In this document: one piece after another, positions 32,409 through 42,274 of the stretch | How positions within the stretch are numbered: position 1 is the first letter of the stretch | Layout of the letters: every line of letters starts with the position of its first letter | NCBI GenBank assembly: GCA_045545735.1 | Contig: JAZQBM010000012.1 | Coordinates: forward strand, 1-64,000 | Direction of reading: 5' to 3' | DNA length: 64,000 bases | From: Fimenecus sp045545735 | GTDB lineage: Bacteria; Bacillota; Clostridia; Oscillospirales; Acutalibacteraceae | Position numbers and translations under genes: made by a program | Notes under the pieces: generated by a model | The model's input: the letters and a program-made list of their open reading frames with translations, nothing else | Told to the model about the DNA's origin: nothing | Databases searched by the model: none

Positions 32409-33806
32409 ATGGGCTTTGATGAACTTGAAAAAGTGTTTCTTGCAAGATGTGAAGAATATGCGAAAAAACTTAATGCACTTGGCACAAAAACAACATCTGA
32501 AAAGAAAACAACATTTTTCTGGGTTAATTTGCCTGCAATAAAACTTCAGTTTATTTATGGTAAAAAAAGGGGTACTTTTGACTTGCCAAGCACGATTTTT
32601 GCTCGTGTTTATCTTAATAAAAACACAAACCATTTTTATCATATTCCCGAACTTCTTGCATTCCTTGGTGTTGATGATTACAGGGCTTGTTATTTCCCGT
32701 ATATTGAGTCAGAAGAACGAATGAATTGTTGTTTTGATGCACTTACAGAAGTGCTTGACTCTCATATCAGGGATTTTGAAAAAATTGTAACAACTTTCCG
32801 TCATGAAGAAATGCGTCGTTATCAGTTTGAAAGTATCAAGGGTATGTATTCGCTTCAAGAGGACGATTACAATAACCCCGACACATATATAATGATGCTT
32901 GAAATGGGTGAAACTATGACTTTTCTTCAGCGTATGACAACACTTGATGCGTATTATAATCTTTGTTGTGGTAAGCGTGAAGATGCCATTAAAAAGTATG
33001 AAAAAATGAGTTCAAAAAATCTATTATTTGATTACGAAAAACGATTGTTAGAATTTATCAAAAAGCCCGGAAACGCAGATTTTAAGCCGATAACTGACGA
33101 GTGTTTTTCATACAGAGATGCAAAACCGTATATTATGAATGATAATGTTTTTTCATTCAAATCACTTCTTTTTGCATTGGGTGTAACAATTCCTGTATTT
33201 TTTGTTGTTTCATTTGTCATTGAGAAAATTATGTCTGCAGGAGCAGTTGCATCATACGGTGCACCTTGGTGGGTAGTATTGCTTTTTGCAGTTGCATCTT
33301 CTGTGATGGTTGCCATAGGTTTTGCGGATAACATTAACAAACTTGTAAGCGATAAAAAACTAAAGATAAGAGCAGACTTTAATAAAATTCTTGAATCCAA
33401 ACTTGCAAAAGATATTGGGGAAGTTTTGTTTAGAAGTTTTTCTGCAATCTGCTTTGTATTCATTGTGTGGCTTTCATTAATGACCACAAGCATTTATGAT
33501 ACATACATTAAAACGCCAAGCGATGACGATATGTTTAAAATGACACGAATTGAATATGAAGATATTGACACAGTTTATTATATGAAGGCTCGATATAACT
33601 TTGATGGTGACCGTATTGAAAGGCCGTCTTATGTGCTAATTTTCAAAGATGGTACAATGTTTGATTTTGATATGATTAATACAGCAGAACAAACTGAAAA
33701 AGATGTTTTGCCGTTACTTGAAAAATATGATTTAGAAATTATAAAAGTTGATAATCATAAAGAAATACCCGGTTATGACGAGTATTACGAAGAGATTTAT
33801 GAATAA
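32409..33806 (+). CDS. Membrane protein of unknown function
   Basis: 465 aa from ATG 32409 (GGGGCAGG upstream). A soluble N-terminal region (about 1-245) is followed by hydrophobic segments near 253-275 (LLFALGVTIPVFFVVSFVI), 288-306 (WWVVLLFAVASSVMVAIGF) and 346-366 (AICFVFIVWLSLMT), then a C-terminal soluble domain. No family recognised. Gene spacing suggests it follows the nuclease in the same transcript. Confidence 0.75.
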   Translation: MGFDELEKVFLARCEEYAKKLNALGTKTTSEKKTTFFWVNLPAIKLQFIYGKKRGTFDLPSTIFARVYLNKNTNHFYHIPELLAFLGVDDYRACYFPYIESEERMNCCFDALTEVLDSHIRDFEKIVTTFRHEEMRRYQFESIKGMYSLQEDDYNNPDTYIMMLEMGETMTFLQRMTTLDAYYNLCCGKREDAIKKYEKMSSKNLLFDYEKRLLEFIKKPGNADFKPITDECFSYRDAKPYIMNDNVFSFKSLLFALGVTIPVFFVVSFVIEKIMSAGAVASYGAPWWVVLLFAVASSVMVAIGFADNINKLVSDKKLKIRADFNKILESKLAKDIGEVLFRSFSAICFVFIVWLSLMTTSIYDTYIKTPSDDDMFKMTRIEYEDIDTVYYMKARYNFDGDRIERPSYVLIFKDGTMFDFDMINTAEQTEKDVLPLLEKYDLEIIKVDNHKEIPGYDEYYEEIYE

Positions 33807-33820
33807 TTGAGGGGAATTTT

Positions 33821-34750
33821 ATGCCATATTTATTTGCACACTTTAAAGAAAAAATCACACCTGATGGTGAACAGGTTTATTTTGGAATAAGCCGTGACGG
33901 ACTTAATTGGGAAAAAGTCAATGACGGGAATCCCGTATTAACTGCAAACCTTGGCGAAAAAGGTTGTCGTGATATCGAAATTGTGCGACTTCATACGGGA
34001 GGATTTGTGCTTCTCACAACTGACCTTTGTATTGCAAATCGTTATGACGAAAATTTGCACCTTGACTGGTCAAATGTGAACAGAACGGGTAGTAAATGCC
34101 TTCGCATGTGGAAAACTGATGACCTTGTAAACTTTAGCGAAGAAAAACTCGTTTATTTCGGTCGTGACGATTTCGGTTGTATGTGGGCACCTGAAGTGTA
34201 TTTTGAAGAAGAAACAGGAGAGTATTTAATCCATTGGGGCTCAACTGTGGCTGAAGATGACTATAAACATATGTCGATTTATTGTTCGGTTACAAAGGAT
34301 TTTGAAACATTCTCTGAACCAAAACTTTTCTTCACGAAAGACAATGAAATTCTTGATACTCACATAAGAAAAATTGACGGTGTTTATCATATGTTCTATA
34401 AAAATGCACAGAATCCGTCAATGAATATGCACGCAACATCGACTAATCTTTACGGACCATATGAACACGACAAAGGCTTTGAAGAGTATATGAGCACTAT
34501 TGAAAAACCAGGCTCATATGAGGCAGGAACAAGTTTTGTGTTGCCCGACGGCAGATGGTGTGTAATGTTTGATTTCTTTGGTTGTGAACGTGAAAAAATG
34601 GGCTACGTGCCGTTTATTTCATCAAAACCGGGAGATATGAATTTTACCCGTTGCCCTGAAGATTTCAGTTTTCCATATGGCTATAAGCATGGCGGAGTGG
34701 TTGAAATAACTGATGAAGAATATGAAAGACTAAAGAGTGATAAGTTTTAG
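33821..34750 (+). CDS. Glycoside hydrolase, family 43-like
   Basis: 309 aa, no signal peptide, so cytosolic. It has the five-bladed propeller pattern of GH43/62/32-type enzymes: YFGISRDGLNWEKVNDGNPV, CRDIEIVRLHTGGFVLLTTD, MWAPEVYFEEETGEYLIHWG (general acid-base blade) and DTHIRKIDGVYHMFYKNAQN. Likely substrate: arabinose or xylose side chains of plant polysaccharide taken up by the cell; exact specificity is not readable. Same strand as the preceding membrane protein, 14 bases apart. Confidence 0.78.
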   Translation: MPYLFAHFKEKITPDGEQVYFGISRDGLNWEKVNDGNPVLTANLGEKGCRDIEIVRLHTGGFVLLTTDLCIANRYDENLHLDWSNVNRTGSKCLRMWKTDDLVNFSEEKLVYFGRDDFGCMWAPEVYFEEETGEYLIHWGSTVAEDDYKHMSIYCSVTKDFETFSEPKLFFTKDNEILDTHIRKIDGVYHMFYKNAQNPSMNMHATSTNLYGPYEHDKGFEEYMSTIEKPGSYEAGTSFVLPDGRWCVMFDFFGCEREKMGYVPFISSKPGDMNFTRCPEDFSFPYGYKHGGVVEITDEEYERLKSDKF

Positions 34751-34777
34751 TAGCGTAAATTAGAGTTTGTCAAACAA

Positions 34778-34808
34778 AAAGACGCTGATTTAAAAAATCA
34801 GCGTCTTT
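34778..34808. terminator. Bidirectional terminator
   Basis: AAAGACGCTGATTT and AAATCAGCGTCTTT pair perfectly around AAA, between two convergent genes. Confidence 0.85.
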
Positions 34809-34812
34809 GCTT

Positions 34813-35892
34813 TTATTCTTCTGTATCTTCTTTGATTTCTTCTGCTACTTTTTCTTCAATAACTTCTTCAACCGTTTCTTCAATAACTTCTTCCGTTGGT
34901 GCGATTACTTCGTCAATTGACTCAATCATTACTGACTGATTCATTTCTTCCTGATGCTTTTCTGCTTTTTCATTGAGCCATGCGATAATATCCGCATAAA
35001 CTTCTTCACGATTAATCTCATTAAGAATTTCGTGACGAGCACCCTCGTAAAGTTTCATAGTTACGTTTTTATGACCTGTCTTTTTAAGCATTTTGTAAAC
35101 TTCATTTACGCCTTTACTGTAATCGCCAACAGGGTCCATTGTGCCTGAAATCAAATAAATCGGCATACTGAGTGGTACTGTGTTGTACCAACGTTTTGAA
35201 GATACTTGTTTAAGAGTTGTAAAAAGTGCTTTCATTCCACTGACGGTGTATGTGTATCCACATAACTCGTCAGCATTAAATTTGTCAACTTCTTCTTCAT
35301 CGCGAGTTGCCCAGTCATTTTCGGTACGCTTTTGTGTTTTTCGATTGTATGCACCAAATGCAATTGCATTAAGCACTTCTGAACGGTGCATACTGCCATT
35401 TTGTTTAATAAGAGCATTTGCAAGCTGAATTCCAATGCCCAATGCGGGATTTTCCCCACTTGTACCGCTATAAATTACGCCATCAAGCAAATAGCCATAT
35501 TTTGCAGTATATTTTCTTGCGATAAGACTGCCCATACCGTGACCAAGCATAAAGAATGGTAAATCGGGGTACTCACTTTTTATAATATCAGTTAAAGACT
35601 TCAAATCTTCAACAAAATGTTCTTCGCCCTCAGTTTCACCAAAAAAACCAAGCATATCACGGTCAGTAACTGATGAACCGTGACCAATATGGTCGCTTAC
35701 AAATACCGCGTAACCCGCTTTGCAGAGTTCAAGAGCAAAACGAGCATAACGGTTTGAGTATTCAGCCATACCGTGCGAAATCTGAACAACACCTTTTATT
35801 GAACCGTAGTCAATAGGTGCAGCACTTTGAGCATATATATCGCATAATCCCGAATGTGATGGGAATGAATATTCTTTAGTAAGAAATTCCAA
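34813..35892 (-). CDS. Alpha/beta hydrolase, lysophospholipase-like, nucleophile Ser missing
   Basis: 359 aa from the TTG at 35892, preferred because AGGTGA lies 5 bases upstream; GTG at 35901 is also in frame. The fold is that of Hydrolase_4/monoacylglycerol lipase-type: GVVQISHGMAEYSNRYARFA, VFVSDHIGHGSS, then the nucleophile elbow. The elbow reads LGHGMGSLIA, where family members usually have GHSMGS, so the catalytic Ser is Gly. The later acid (SGTMDPVGDY) and His (GARHEILNE) are kept. The last 45 residues are an acidic Glu/Val-rich tail. It may be a pseudoenzyme or use another mechanism. Confidence 0.8.
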   Translation of the reverse strand: MEFLTKEYSFPSHSGLCDIYAQSAAPIDYGSIKGVVQISHGMAEYSNRYARFALELCKAGYAVFVSDHIGHGSSVTDRDMLGFFGETEGEEHFVEDLKSLTDIIKSEYPDLPFFMLGHGMGSLIARKYTAKYGYLLDGVIYSGTSGENPALGIGIQLANALIKQNGSMHRSEVLNAIAFGAYNRKTQKRTENDWATRDEEEVDKFNADELCGYTYTVSGMKALFTTLKQVSSKRWYNTVPLSMPIYLISGTMDPVGDYSKGVNEVYKMLKKTGHKNVTMKLYEGARHEILNEINREEVYADIIAWLNEKAEKHQEEMNQSVMIESIDEVIAPTEEVIEETVEEVIEEKVAEEIKEDTEE

Positions 35893-36004
35893 AAATATCA
35901 CCTACAAATTTTAATGTCTTATTTTAGCACATATTGAATAAAAAATCAAATTTCTATATCTAATATTGAACTTTAATAGGGGATATGGTAAAATGAATTC
36001 TGCC

Positions 36005-36108
36005 GATAGGCGAAAAATATCACTTCGTCAAAGATGAAATATCACACACCGCAAGGAGTATATCACATCTTTAAAGCAGATATATCACACCCTGCGGGCA
36101 TTGTACAA
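36005..36108. repeat. Array of small hairpins with ATATCAC spacers, array 2
   Basis: Four ATATCAC spacers separate short palindromes (for example TTCGTCAAAGATGAA, ACACCGCAAGGAGT, ATCTTTAAAGCAGAT, ACCCTGCGGGCA). The array lies directly upstream of tRNA-Ala. Units are 14-16 bases plus spacer and all differ, unlike CRISPR repeats. Confidence 0.65.
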
Positions 36109-36111
36109 TAT

Positions 36112-36187
36112 GGGGGCGTAGCTCAGTTGGGAGAGCGTTTGACTGGCAGTCAAAAGGTCATCGGTTCGACCCCGACCGTCTCCACCA
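36112..36187 (+). tRNA. tRNA-Ala (anticodon GGC)
   Basis: A cloverleaf is visible: acceptor GGGGGCG/CGTCTCC, D-arm GCTC...GAGC, anticodon stem TTTGA/TCAAA with loop CTGGCAG (anticodon GGC), T-loop TTCGACC, and an encoded CCA. The G3-U70 pair, the alanine identity element, is present. Confidence 0.95.
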
Positions 36188-36220
36188 AAAAGTCCGAGGT
36201 TATAAAACCTCGTACTTTTT
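36188..36220 (+). terminator. Terminator of tRNA-Ala
   Basis: AAAAGT-CGAGGTT pairs with AACCTCG-ACTTTT around ATAA with one mismatch, followed by T residues. Confidence 0.8.
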
Positions 36221-36233
36221 AATTGTTATATCA

Positions 36234-38072
36234 TCAGAATTTGTAGTCTTCCACAGTCAAAAGAACACCGTTTGATAAATCTTCTCTTGTGAAATCAAAC
36301 ATTTCACTGATTTTATTAACTTTTGTGTTATGGGGGTCTGATGACTCAATATAAATATATTTGGGTATTTTTTCGGGGTTTTCTTTGTAGTAACTAATTA
36401 ATTGATTTTGGTTAAGACTACCTTGGTACCATGCAGTATATGTTGCAATAGGACGTTCCAGATACAGATACATCCAATTATTATAGGAAGCCAATAATAT
36501 AGGGTCGTCTTCTTTGCTGAGAGTTTTTATTAAATCCATATCGCTTATTGCCTTATTATACTTGTTATACTGTTCTTCAGTCATATATAGTTCTGAATAA
36601 GGTCCGGTTGTTGCTTTAGGAGCATCTTTTCCGTAAATTTGCCCATACTGATAGAATATGCCGTAAAATGCAATTTGCAAACAAAAACCTACAATGATTA
36701 TACCACGGAATGAGCCGTTTTTTTCTTTATTGGTTGTTTCAGAGCTCTGTTTCGAAATGTAACGCATTTCTTTCCATAAGTCCATTGCAAAAAATACACC
36801 TGCAACATTACAGACTGCGAGCACAACTCCAATTGCACCTAAAAGCGTGTCTGCAGCAAGATAGTGGAAAAAGGTTGCTATTGAACAAGGTACATACATA
36901 CAATAAAACAGGGATTTGTTTTTGTTCTCTGTTAATAAATAGCATATAGTAGCAAATACGAAAAATGGTAGTGAAATAGCACAAACATAAATTTCTATGT
37001 TTTTCATAACACCGAACATAAACAGTATCGTCCACAAAACTGAAACAGACAAATAAACGAAACGATGTGTATTGTATCTTCTCTTCTTGTCAAACAACAA
37101 AACTATAAATAATATTGGTAATAACCATGGCATACCGAGATTAGCCATACTGAAATATTTAAATGTGTCTATTAACTTTGAAAAAACAGATTTGGAAGCA
37201 ATATCGTACTCGCTACTGCTTAAAAGATTTTCTATGTTATTTAGAATTGAATCAATTGTTCCACCGGTTGAAAAGAAGAAAAGAACTGCAACAATAGCAA
37301 CAATGAAAATGCCACAAGAAAACCACAAAACAGCTTTTTTTGTGAAGAAACAATTATAGCTTTCTATATTAGGAAAAGAATTGAGTAGTTGTTGCTTTTG
37401 CACTCTTTTTTGTTTTTTTGTGAGCTTTTTTCCTTTTTCAAAAGTGCGAGAAGTCTTGCTTCTAATTATATAGTTCATTAGTATTTGCCGTTTTGTCCAC
37501 AAAGCACAACCGAAGAGATATAATGCGAATGCAAAACAAAAAATCGGGTTACACACGCAACAACAACCAAAGCATGTGCCAGCAAAAATGTAAAAACGAA
37601 CAGAGTTGTTTTGGTGAATTGAAATCAAGCAAAGTGATAATAACAACAAAAATATAACGAACATAGATTGATAGCTTATTGCCAAAATTCTATATGATAT
37701 TTGTACATAAAATATCATTGATGCCATAATTGCCCATTTTCCATATTTCCTGAAAAAACCATATATTATAACCGCTATTGCTGTGTGAATCAAAAGATAT
37801 GTGCATCTCAAAAAAACAAAAATACCATCAGCAGAACCCTTTATTGTCATCCATATGTATACCGGTATGTACGAAAACAATGTCGAAAACTGTGTAAGAT
37901 GCCACTCGTGTTGAACTAAACTATCACCATTCATAAGGCGAAGTGGGACTGTCACATAATAACTTTCATCATCAGAAAATGGAATAACAAAAACAAAAAA
38001 GATGTGCAGTAACAATACCGACAACAAAGCTGTAATAAATAAAAAGTCCGTATTTTTAAGTTGTTTAATCAT
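36234..38072 (-). CDS. Polytopic membrane glycosyltransferase (GT-C/family 39-like)
   Basis: 612 aa with about 12 hydrophobic segments. Near the N-terminus, FVIPFSDDESYYVTVPLRLM carries the acidic pair typical of the first external loop of lipid-phosphate-sugar-dependent GT-C enzymes. A charged cytosolic loop (FEKGKKLTKKQKRVQKQQLL) lies near residue 215. The C-terminal 130 residues are soluble and external (DPILLASYNNWMYLYLERPI). Likely transfers a sugar from a polyprenyl-phosphate donor to a surface acceptor. The neighbouring GT2 (41198) would make such a donor. Confidence 0.7.
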   Translation of the reverse strand: MIKQLKNTDFLFITALLSVLLLHIFFVFVIPFSDDESYYVTVPLRLMNGDSLVQHEWHLTQFSTLFSYIPVYIWMTIKGSADGIFVFLRCTYLLIHTAIAVIIYGFFRKYGKWAIMASMIFYVQISYRILAISYQSMFVIFLLLLSLCLISIHQNNSVRFYIFAGTCFGCCCVCNPIFCFAFALYLFGCALWTKRQILMNYIIRSKTSRTFEKGKKLTKKQKRVQKQQLLNSFPNIESYNCFFTKKAVLWFSCGIFIVAIVAVLFFFSTGGTIDSILNNIENLLSSSEYDIASKSVFSKLIDTFKYFSMANLGMPWLLPILFIVLLFDKKRRYNTHRFVYLSVSVLWTILFMFGVMKNIEIYVCAISLPFFVFATICYLLTENKNKSLFYCMYVPCSIATFFHYLAADTLLGAIGVVLAVCNVAGVFFAMDLWKEMRYISKQSSETTNKEKNGSFRGIIIVGFCLQIAFYGIFYQYGQIYGKDAPKATTGPYSELYMTEEQYNKYNKAISDMDLIKTLSKEDDPILLASYNNWMYLYLERPIATYTAWYQGSLNQNQLISYYKENPEKIPKYIYIESSDPHNTKVNKISEMFDFTREDLSNGVLLTVEDYKF

Positions 38073-38248
38073 AGACGCCCTCTAAAAAATTAGTACATTA
38101 TATATGGTGATTTTAGCATAAATCATAAAGCAAGTCAAATTTGCTGTATTATTTAGTGAATTTAACAATAATCGATTATCAAACACTTGATATTTGTTTG
38201 ATTTTTATGATATAATACGAGATAAAGAATAATTTGGAGAAATATGCA

Positions 38249-39688
38249 ATGAAAAGAGTAATGTTGTTGTACCCACCGGGAAAACAATATCAGCGTAGCG
38301 AAGACCGTGCACAGTGTAATATTGAAGATTCTGCAGTTGCATCTACTCACGCATGCAATGATATTGGTTACGCTGCAGCTGTTTTGCTTGAAAAGGAATA
38401 TTCTGTCTTTCTTAGAGATTATCAGACAGAATTCGCTACTAAAGAACAGGTTAAAGCTGATATTGAAGAATTTTTACCGGATTTGATTTTTATAAGTATT
38501 ACCAATGCAACTATTTATGATGACCTTGACTTTATAAAATGGATAAAATCTTTTCACGATTGTCTTTTTGTTATAAAGGGAGCAATTTTTTATAATCCGA
38601 AAAAAACTCTTCTTGAGACTCTTGACCTTAGCAATGTTGCTTGTATGGTTGGTGGAGAAATAGAATTTATAATGGGTCCTCTTACAGATTGCCTTTTAAG
38701 AGGTATTGGAACCCTTGATGATATTCCGGGAATTATTTATCACAATGGTGATGAATTTGTTTCAACAAAATTTGATTGCTGGAATAAAAATTTGGACGAG
38801 CTTCCTTTCCCAGCAAGGCATTTAATGAATAATGCTATCTACACCAGACCAGATACGGGCGAGCCGATGGCAACAATTTCCGTTGCTAAAGGATGTCCTT
38901 CACAATGTATTTATTGCCTTACTCCTATTATATCGGGCAAAAATGTACGCTTCAGAAGTGTTGAAAATGTTTTTGCTGAAATAGAAGAGTGTTATTATAA
39001 ATTCAATATTAGAAACTTCTTTTTTAAAGCAGATACATTTACCATTGATAACGAATGGGCGTCACAGTTATGTGATAAAATCATAAATTCTTCACTTTAT
39101 GGGGAAATCGAATTTACTGCAAATTCCCGAACAAAGCCACTCACTTTTGAGTTGCTTCAAAAGATGAAACAGGCAGGCTGTTTTATGCTTGCTGTTGGTT
39201 TTGAAACAGGCTCTGAAAAAACTATGAAACTTATTAAAAAAGGAGCAACTCTTGAAGATAGCGTTCGTGCAGCTAACCTTATAAAAAAAGCAGGAATTCC
39301 TTTGTTTGGTTTCTTTATGGTAGGCTTTCCATGGGAAACAAAAGAGGATATTAAGCAAACCGAAAAATTTATTTTGAAGTTAAATCCTGATTTTATAGAA
39401 ATACATATTGCTATGCCGTATTACGGAACTGAACTGTATCAGTATTGTGTAGAATACAATACATTAAGTGACTTGGCGTGGGGTAACGACTATTATGCTC
39501 CGAATACAATCGGTACAAGTTATGTATCTCTTGATGAAGTAATAAAAATGAAAAAGCAAATGCAACTTCGTTTTTATTTGCGACCTATATATATTCTTAA
39601 AACATTGAAAAAGTGCATAACATCTTTTACTCAGTTCAAAAATTATGCACAACACGCAATTAAGCTTTTAAAGAAAAATCTTTTTTGA
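38249..39688 (+). CDS. B12-binding-type radical SAM protein A
   Basis: 479 aa from ATG 38249 (GGAGA 8 bases upstream). An N-terminal cobalamin-binding-like Rossmann region (about 1-165, KRVMLLYPPGKQYQRSEDRA) is followed by a radical SAM barrel with Cys216, Cys220 and Cys223 in KGCPSQCIYCL, then FETGSEKTMKLIKKGATLED and FFMVGFPWETKEDI. The usual DxHxxG cobalamin His motif is not obvious, so cobalamin use is uncertain. Substrate unknown; neighbours suggest lipid or glycan modification. Ends 8 bases before the next radical SAM gene. Confidence 0.82.
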   Translation: MKRVMLLYPPGKQYQRSEDRAQCNIEDSAVASTHACNDIGYAAAVLLEKEYSVFLRDYQTEFATKEQVKADIEEFLPDLIFISITNATIYDDLDFIKWIKSFHDCLFVIKGAIFYNPKKTLLETLDLSNVACMVGGEIEFIMGPLTDCLLRGIGTLDDIPGIIYHNGDEFVSTKFDCWNKNLDELPFPARHLMNNAIYTRPDTGEPMATISVAKGCPSQCIYCLTPIISGKNVRFRSVENVFAEIEECYYKFNIRNFFFKADTFTIDNEWASQLCDKIINSSLYGEIEFTANSRTKPLTFELLQKMKQAGCFMLAVGFETGSEKTMKLIKKGATLEDSVRAANLIKKAGIPLFGFFMVGFPWETKEDIKQTEKFILKLNPDFIEIHIAMPYYGTELYQYCVEYNTLSDLAWGNDYYAPNTIGTSYVSLDEVIKMKKQMQLRFYLRPIYILKTLKKCITSFTQFKNYAQHAIKLLKKNLF

Positions 39689-39696
39689 GGTAAAAA

Positions 39697-41175
39697 ATGA
39701 AAGTTTTATTTATAAATCCTTCCGTTGGATATTATACCCGTGCTCTCTCTAATCCGCTAGGGCTTCTCTCAATAGCCACTTATGTAAAAAACAACGGACA
39801 CGAGGTAAAACTTGAAGACCGTTGTGTTCACAAAGTAAATATTAATAAATTGCTGGATACGTTTAAGCCTGACATTGTGGGTGTCTCACTTATGTCGTCG
39901 CGAGGCCTTATGGATGCCGCCAAGGTATCAAAAGCCGCCAAAGCAAAGGGGATTCCTGTTGTATGGGGCGGTCAAATGCCATCTTTGCAGATGGAAGAGG
40001 TATTATCTCTTGACCTGGTTGACTATATTTCGTATGGCGAGGGTGAAGAAACCTGGCTTGAAATGATGAATGCTCTAGAAAAAGGCGAGTCATTTGCTGA
40101 AATTCAGGGGTTGGCATATAAAGAGAATGGCAAAACGATTATTACTCCTTGTCGCAAGTTCTCCGACCTTCGTGATATGCCTGTATCAGATTATACACTC
40201 ATCGACCCGCCAAAATATATGCAGACATATCTAGGTTGCAAGAAAATGATGTATATATATTCTGCTAAGGGTTGCCCTTGCAGATGTGCGTTCTGTTCTA
40301 ATCAGAATTTTCACAAAAGCACTTACAGAAAGCGGCCAAACGAATATGTAATGGAAGAAATTCGTTATCTTATAGAAAACTATGGTGCAGATGGATTTTT
40401 CTTCTCTGATGAACTTTGGGTTGTAAAAAGAAGCGATTTAGTGGACTTCTGTGAGAAAGTCCACGAAAGCGGTCTCAATTTCCAATGGGGTATTGAACTT
40501 CGTATTGGTATGTTTGAGGAAGAAGATTATCAGATGCTTTACGATGCGGGTTGTCGTTGGATTTTCTTTGGAATTGAAACAGGCTCAAAGGAAATGCAAG
40601 ATATTGTCCACAAAAATATTGACTATTCAAAAATCGCACCTACATTTGAAATACTAAATCGGATTGGTATTACGACTATAGCTTCCTTCATTATTGGTTT
40701 TCCAAAGGAAACAACAAAACAGCTGAAAGATACCGTCCGTTTGTTGAACACAATAAAAGCAAACTTGACTCCCGTATTCCATTTCACGCCAATTCCCGGA
40801 ACCGAACTATATAACCAGGTAGTGGCAGATGGAACTTACAAGGCACCAAGAAAACTTAAAGAAATGAGCAAGGTTGTGGCGACCGAGTCTCTGGGCGTTA
40901 ATCTTTCAGCTGTTCCTAGCGTGGATTTGCGTGTAATCAGAAGTTGGTATTTATGGAAAAGCTTTTCCAACAAAGGTGCTTTACAGGAACACGGAGCGTT
41001 TGAATTTGCAAAAGAAACGATTCTTAATGGTCTTCATTCTATTTCGCTTAAAGGTCCTGTTAGCTTTTTTATTGATGGATTCAAGGCTTTATATGAATTC
41101 CTTTATATTTTCTGGTATTCACATGCACATCCCAAAATTATTAAAAAATATGGGTTAGATATAACCTACGATTAA
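39697..41175 (+). CDS. B12-binding-type radical SAM protein B
   Basis: 492 aa. The N-terminal B12-type domain opens KVLFINPSVGYYTRALSNPL and includes VWGGQMPSLQMEEVLSLDLV and ISYGEGEETW; the radical SAM site is Cys193, Cys197 and Cys200 in AKGCPCRCAFCSNQNFH. IFFGIETGSKEMQDIVHKNI and SFIIGFPKETTKQL complete the barrel. Homologous to protein A in architecture but divergent, so the two probably act on related substrates. Co-transcribed with the GT2 (23-base gap). Confidence 0.85.
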   Translation: MKVLFINPSVGYYTRALSNPLGLLSIATYVKNNGHEVKLEDRCVHKVNINKLLDTFKPDIVGVSLMSSRGLMDAAKVSKAAKAKGIPVVWGGQMPSLQMEEVLSLDLVDYISYGEGEETWLEMMNALEKGESFAEIQGLAYKENGKTIITPCRKFSDLRDMPVSDYTLIDPPKYMQTYLGCKKMMYIYSAKGCPCRCAFCSNQNFHKSTYRKRPNEYVMEEIRYLIENYGADGFFFSDELWVVKRSDLVDFCEKVHESGLNFQWGIELRIGMFEEEDYQMLYDAGCRWIFFGIETGSKEMQDIVHKNIDYSKIAPTFEILNRIGITTIASFIIGFPKETTKQLKDTVRLLNTIKANLTPVFHFTPIPGTELYNQVVADGTYKAPRKLKEMSKVVATESLGVNLSAVPSVDLRVIRSWYLWKSFSNKGALQEHGAFEFAKETILNGLHSISLKGPVSFFIDGFKALYEFLYIFWYSHAHPKIIKKYGLDITYD

Positions 41176-41197
41176 ACAGAAATTTGAGGTACATAAA

Positions 41198-42133
41198 ATG
41201 AGTAAAAAACTAGTTTCAATTGTTGTTCCTAACTACAATGAGGTTGATACGCTTGACGAGTTGTATGAACGAACAACAAAAGTAATGCAAAGTCTCGATA
41301 AATATGATTATGAAATCGTCTTTTTTGATGATGGCTCAACAGATGGGTCAAAAGCAAAAATAGAAGAGCTTTGCAACAAAGACGAGCATATAAAAGCAGT
41401 TTTTTATTCAAAAAATTTCGGTTATGCAAAGGGTACTTTTTATTGTTTTCAACAGGCAAAGGGCGATTGTGCTGTAATTTTACACGCTGACTTGCAAAAT
41501 CCGCCTGAAGAAATTCCTAAACTTGTTGAAAAGTGGGAGACCGGTGCACAGATTGTTTTTGGTGTTAAAAAACAAAGTAAAGAAAATAAATTTATTTATT
41601 TTATCAGAACTGTGTTCTATTGGGTAATAAATAAAGTTTTTGGCGTAAAAATGGTTCCTCACGCAACCGAATTTGAATTGTTTGATAAAAGTTTTATTGA
41701 TATTCTTAAAAGAATCAATACAAATGAGCCGTTTCTTCGTGGCCTTATCTATGAATATGGCTCATCTTATGAATATGTTTATTATGTTCAGGAGAAGCGT
41801 AAGAAAGGCAAAAGTAAATTTACACTTTCTAAATATTATGACTTTGCGGTTTGTGGTATTGTAAACGCTTCGAAAATTTTGCCAAGAAGAATAATTTTTG
41901 TGTCTATTATTGCAATGATTTTAAGTATTTTAGAACTTTTTATATTCTGCATACCAAACGCATTTGATTTATCTTTTAATGGTGCAATCAGCGATATTAT
42001 GTTAAGATTAATTTTCATTTTTATAGGATTATTGTTGTTAATGATATCTTTCTGTGCAGAACATCTTATTTCACTTCCTCGTAACAATGGCGAAAAGCCG
42101 ATAATTATTGAGGAGAGAAGAATTAACTATTAA
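41198..42133 (+). CDS. GT2 polyprenyl-phosphate glycosyltransferase (DPM1/GtrB-like)
   Basis: 311 aa. The GT2 domain starts KKLVSIVVPNYNEVDTLDEL, with EIVFFDDGSTDGS and ILHADLQNPPEEIPKL as donor- and metal-binding motifs. The C-terminus has two membrane helices (about 225-250 and 262-288), as in GtrB. It should load a sugar onto undecaprenyl phosphate on the cytosolic face. The matching GT-C enzyme is probably the 36234-38072 product. Confidence 0.88.
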   Translation: MSKKLVSIVVPNYNEVDTLDELYERTTKVMQSLDKYDYEIVFFDDGSTDGSKAKIEELCNKDEHIKAVFYSKNFGYAKGTFYCFQQAKGDCAVILHADLQNPPEEIPKLVEKWETGAQIVFGVKKQSKENKFIYFIRTVFYWVINKVFGVKMVPHATEFELFDKSFIDILKRINTNEPFLRGLIYEYGSSYEYVYYVQEKRKKGKSKFTLSKYYDFAVCGIVNASKILPRRIIFVSIIAMILSILELFIFCIPNAFDLSFNGAISDIMLRLIFIFIGLLLLMISFCAEHLISLPRNNGEKPIIIEERRINY

Positions 42134-42274
42134 TTTACTAAATAACTAAAAATGTACTTTTGAGACTAAATATGTTTGATAATCAACATATTATGTACCA
42201 AGTGTATCATATTGTGTTGTAAATTGCAAGTATTATTTTAATGATATAAAAATATATAAAGAAGAGGTCTTTTA

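Noticed and set aside
36112..36187. tRNA-Ala as the island attachment site
   Set aside because: It lies more than 6 kb beyond the recombinases, no duplicated 3' end was seen, and large serine recombinases seldom use tRNA genes.
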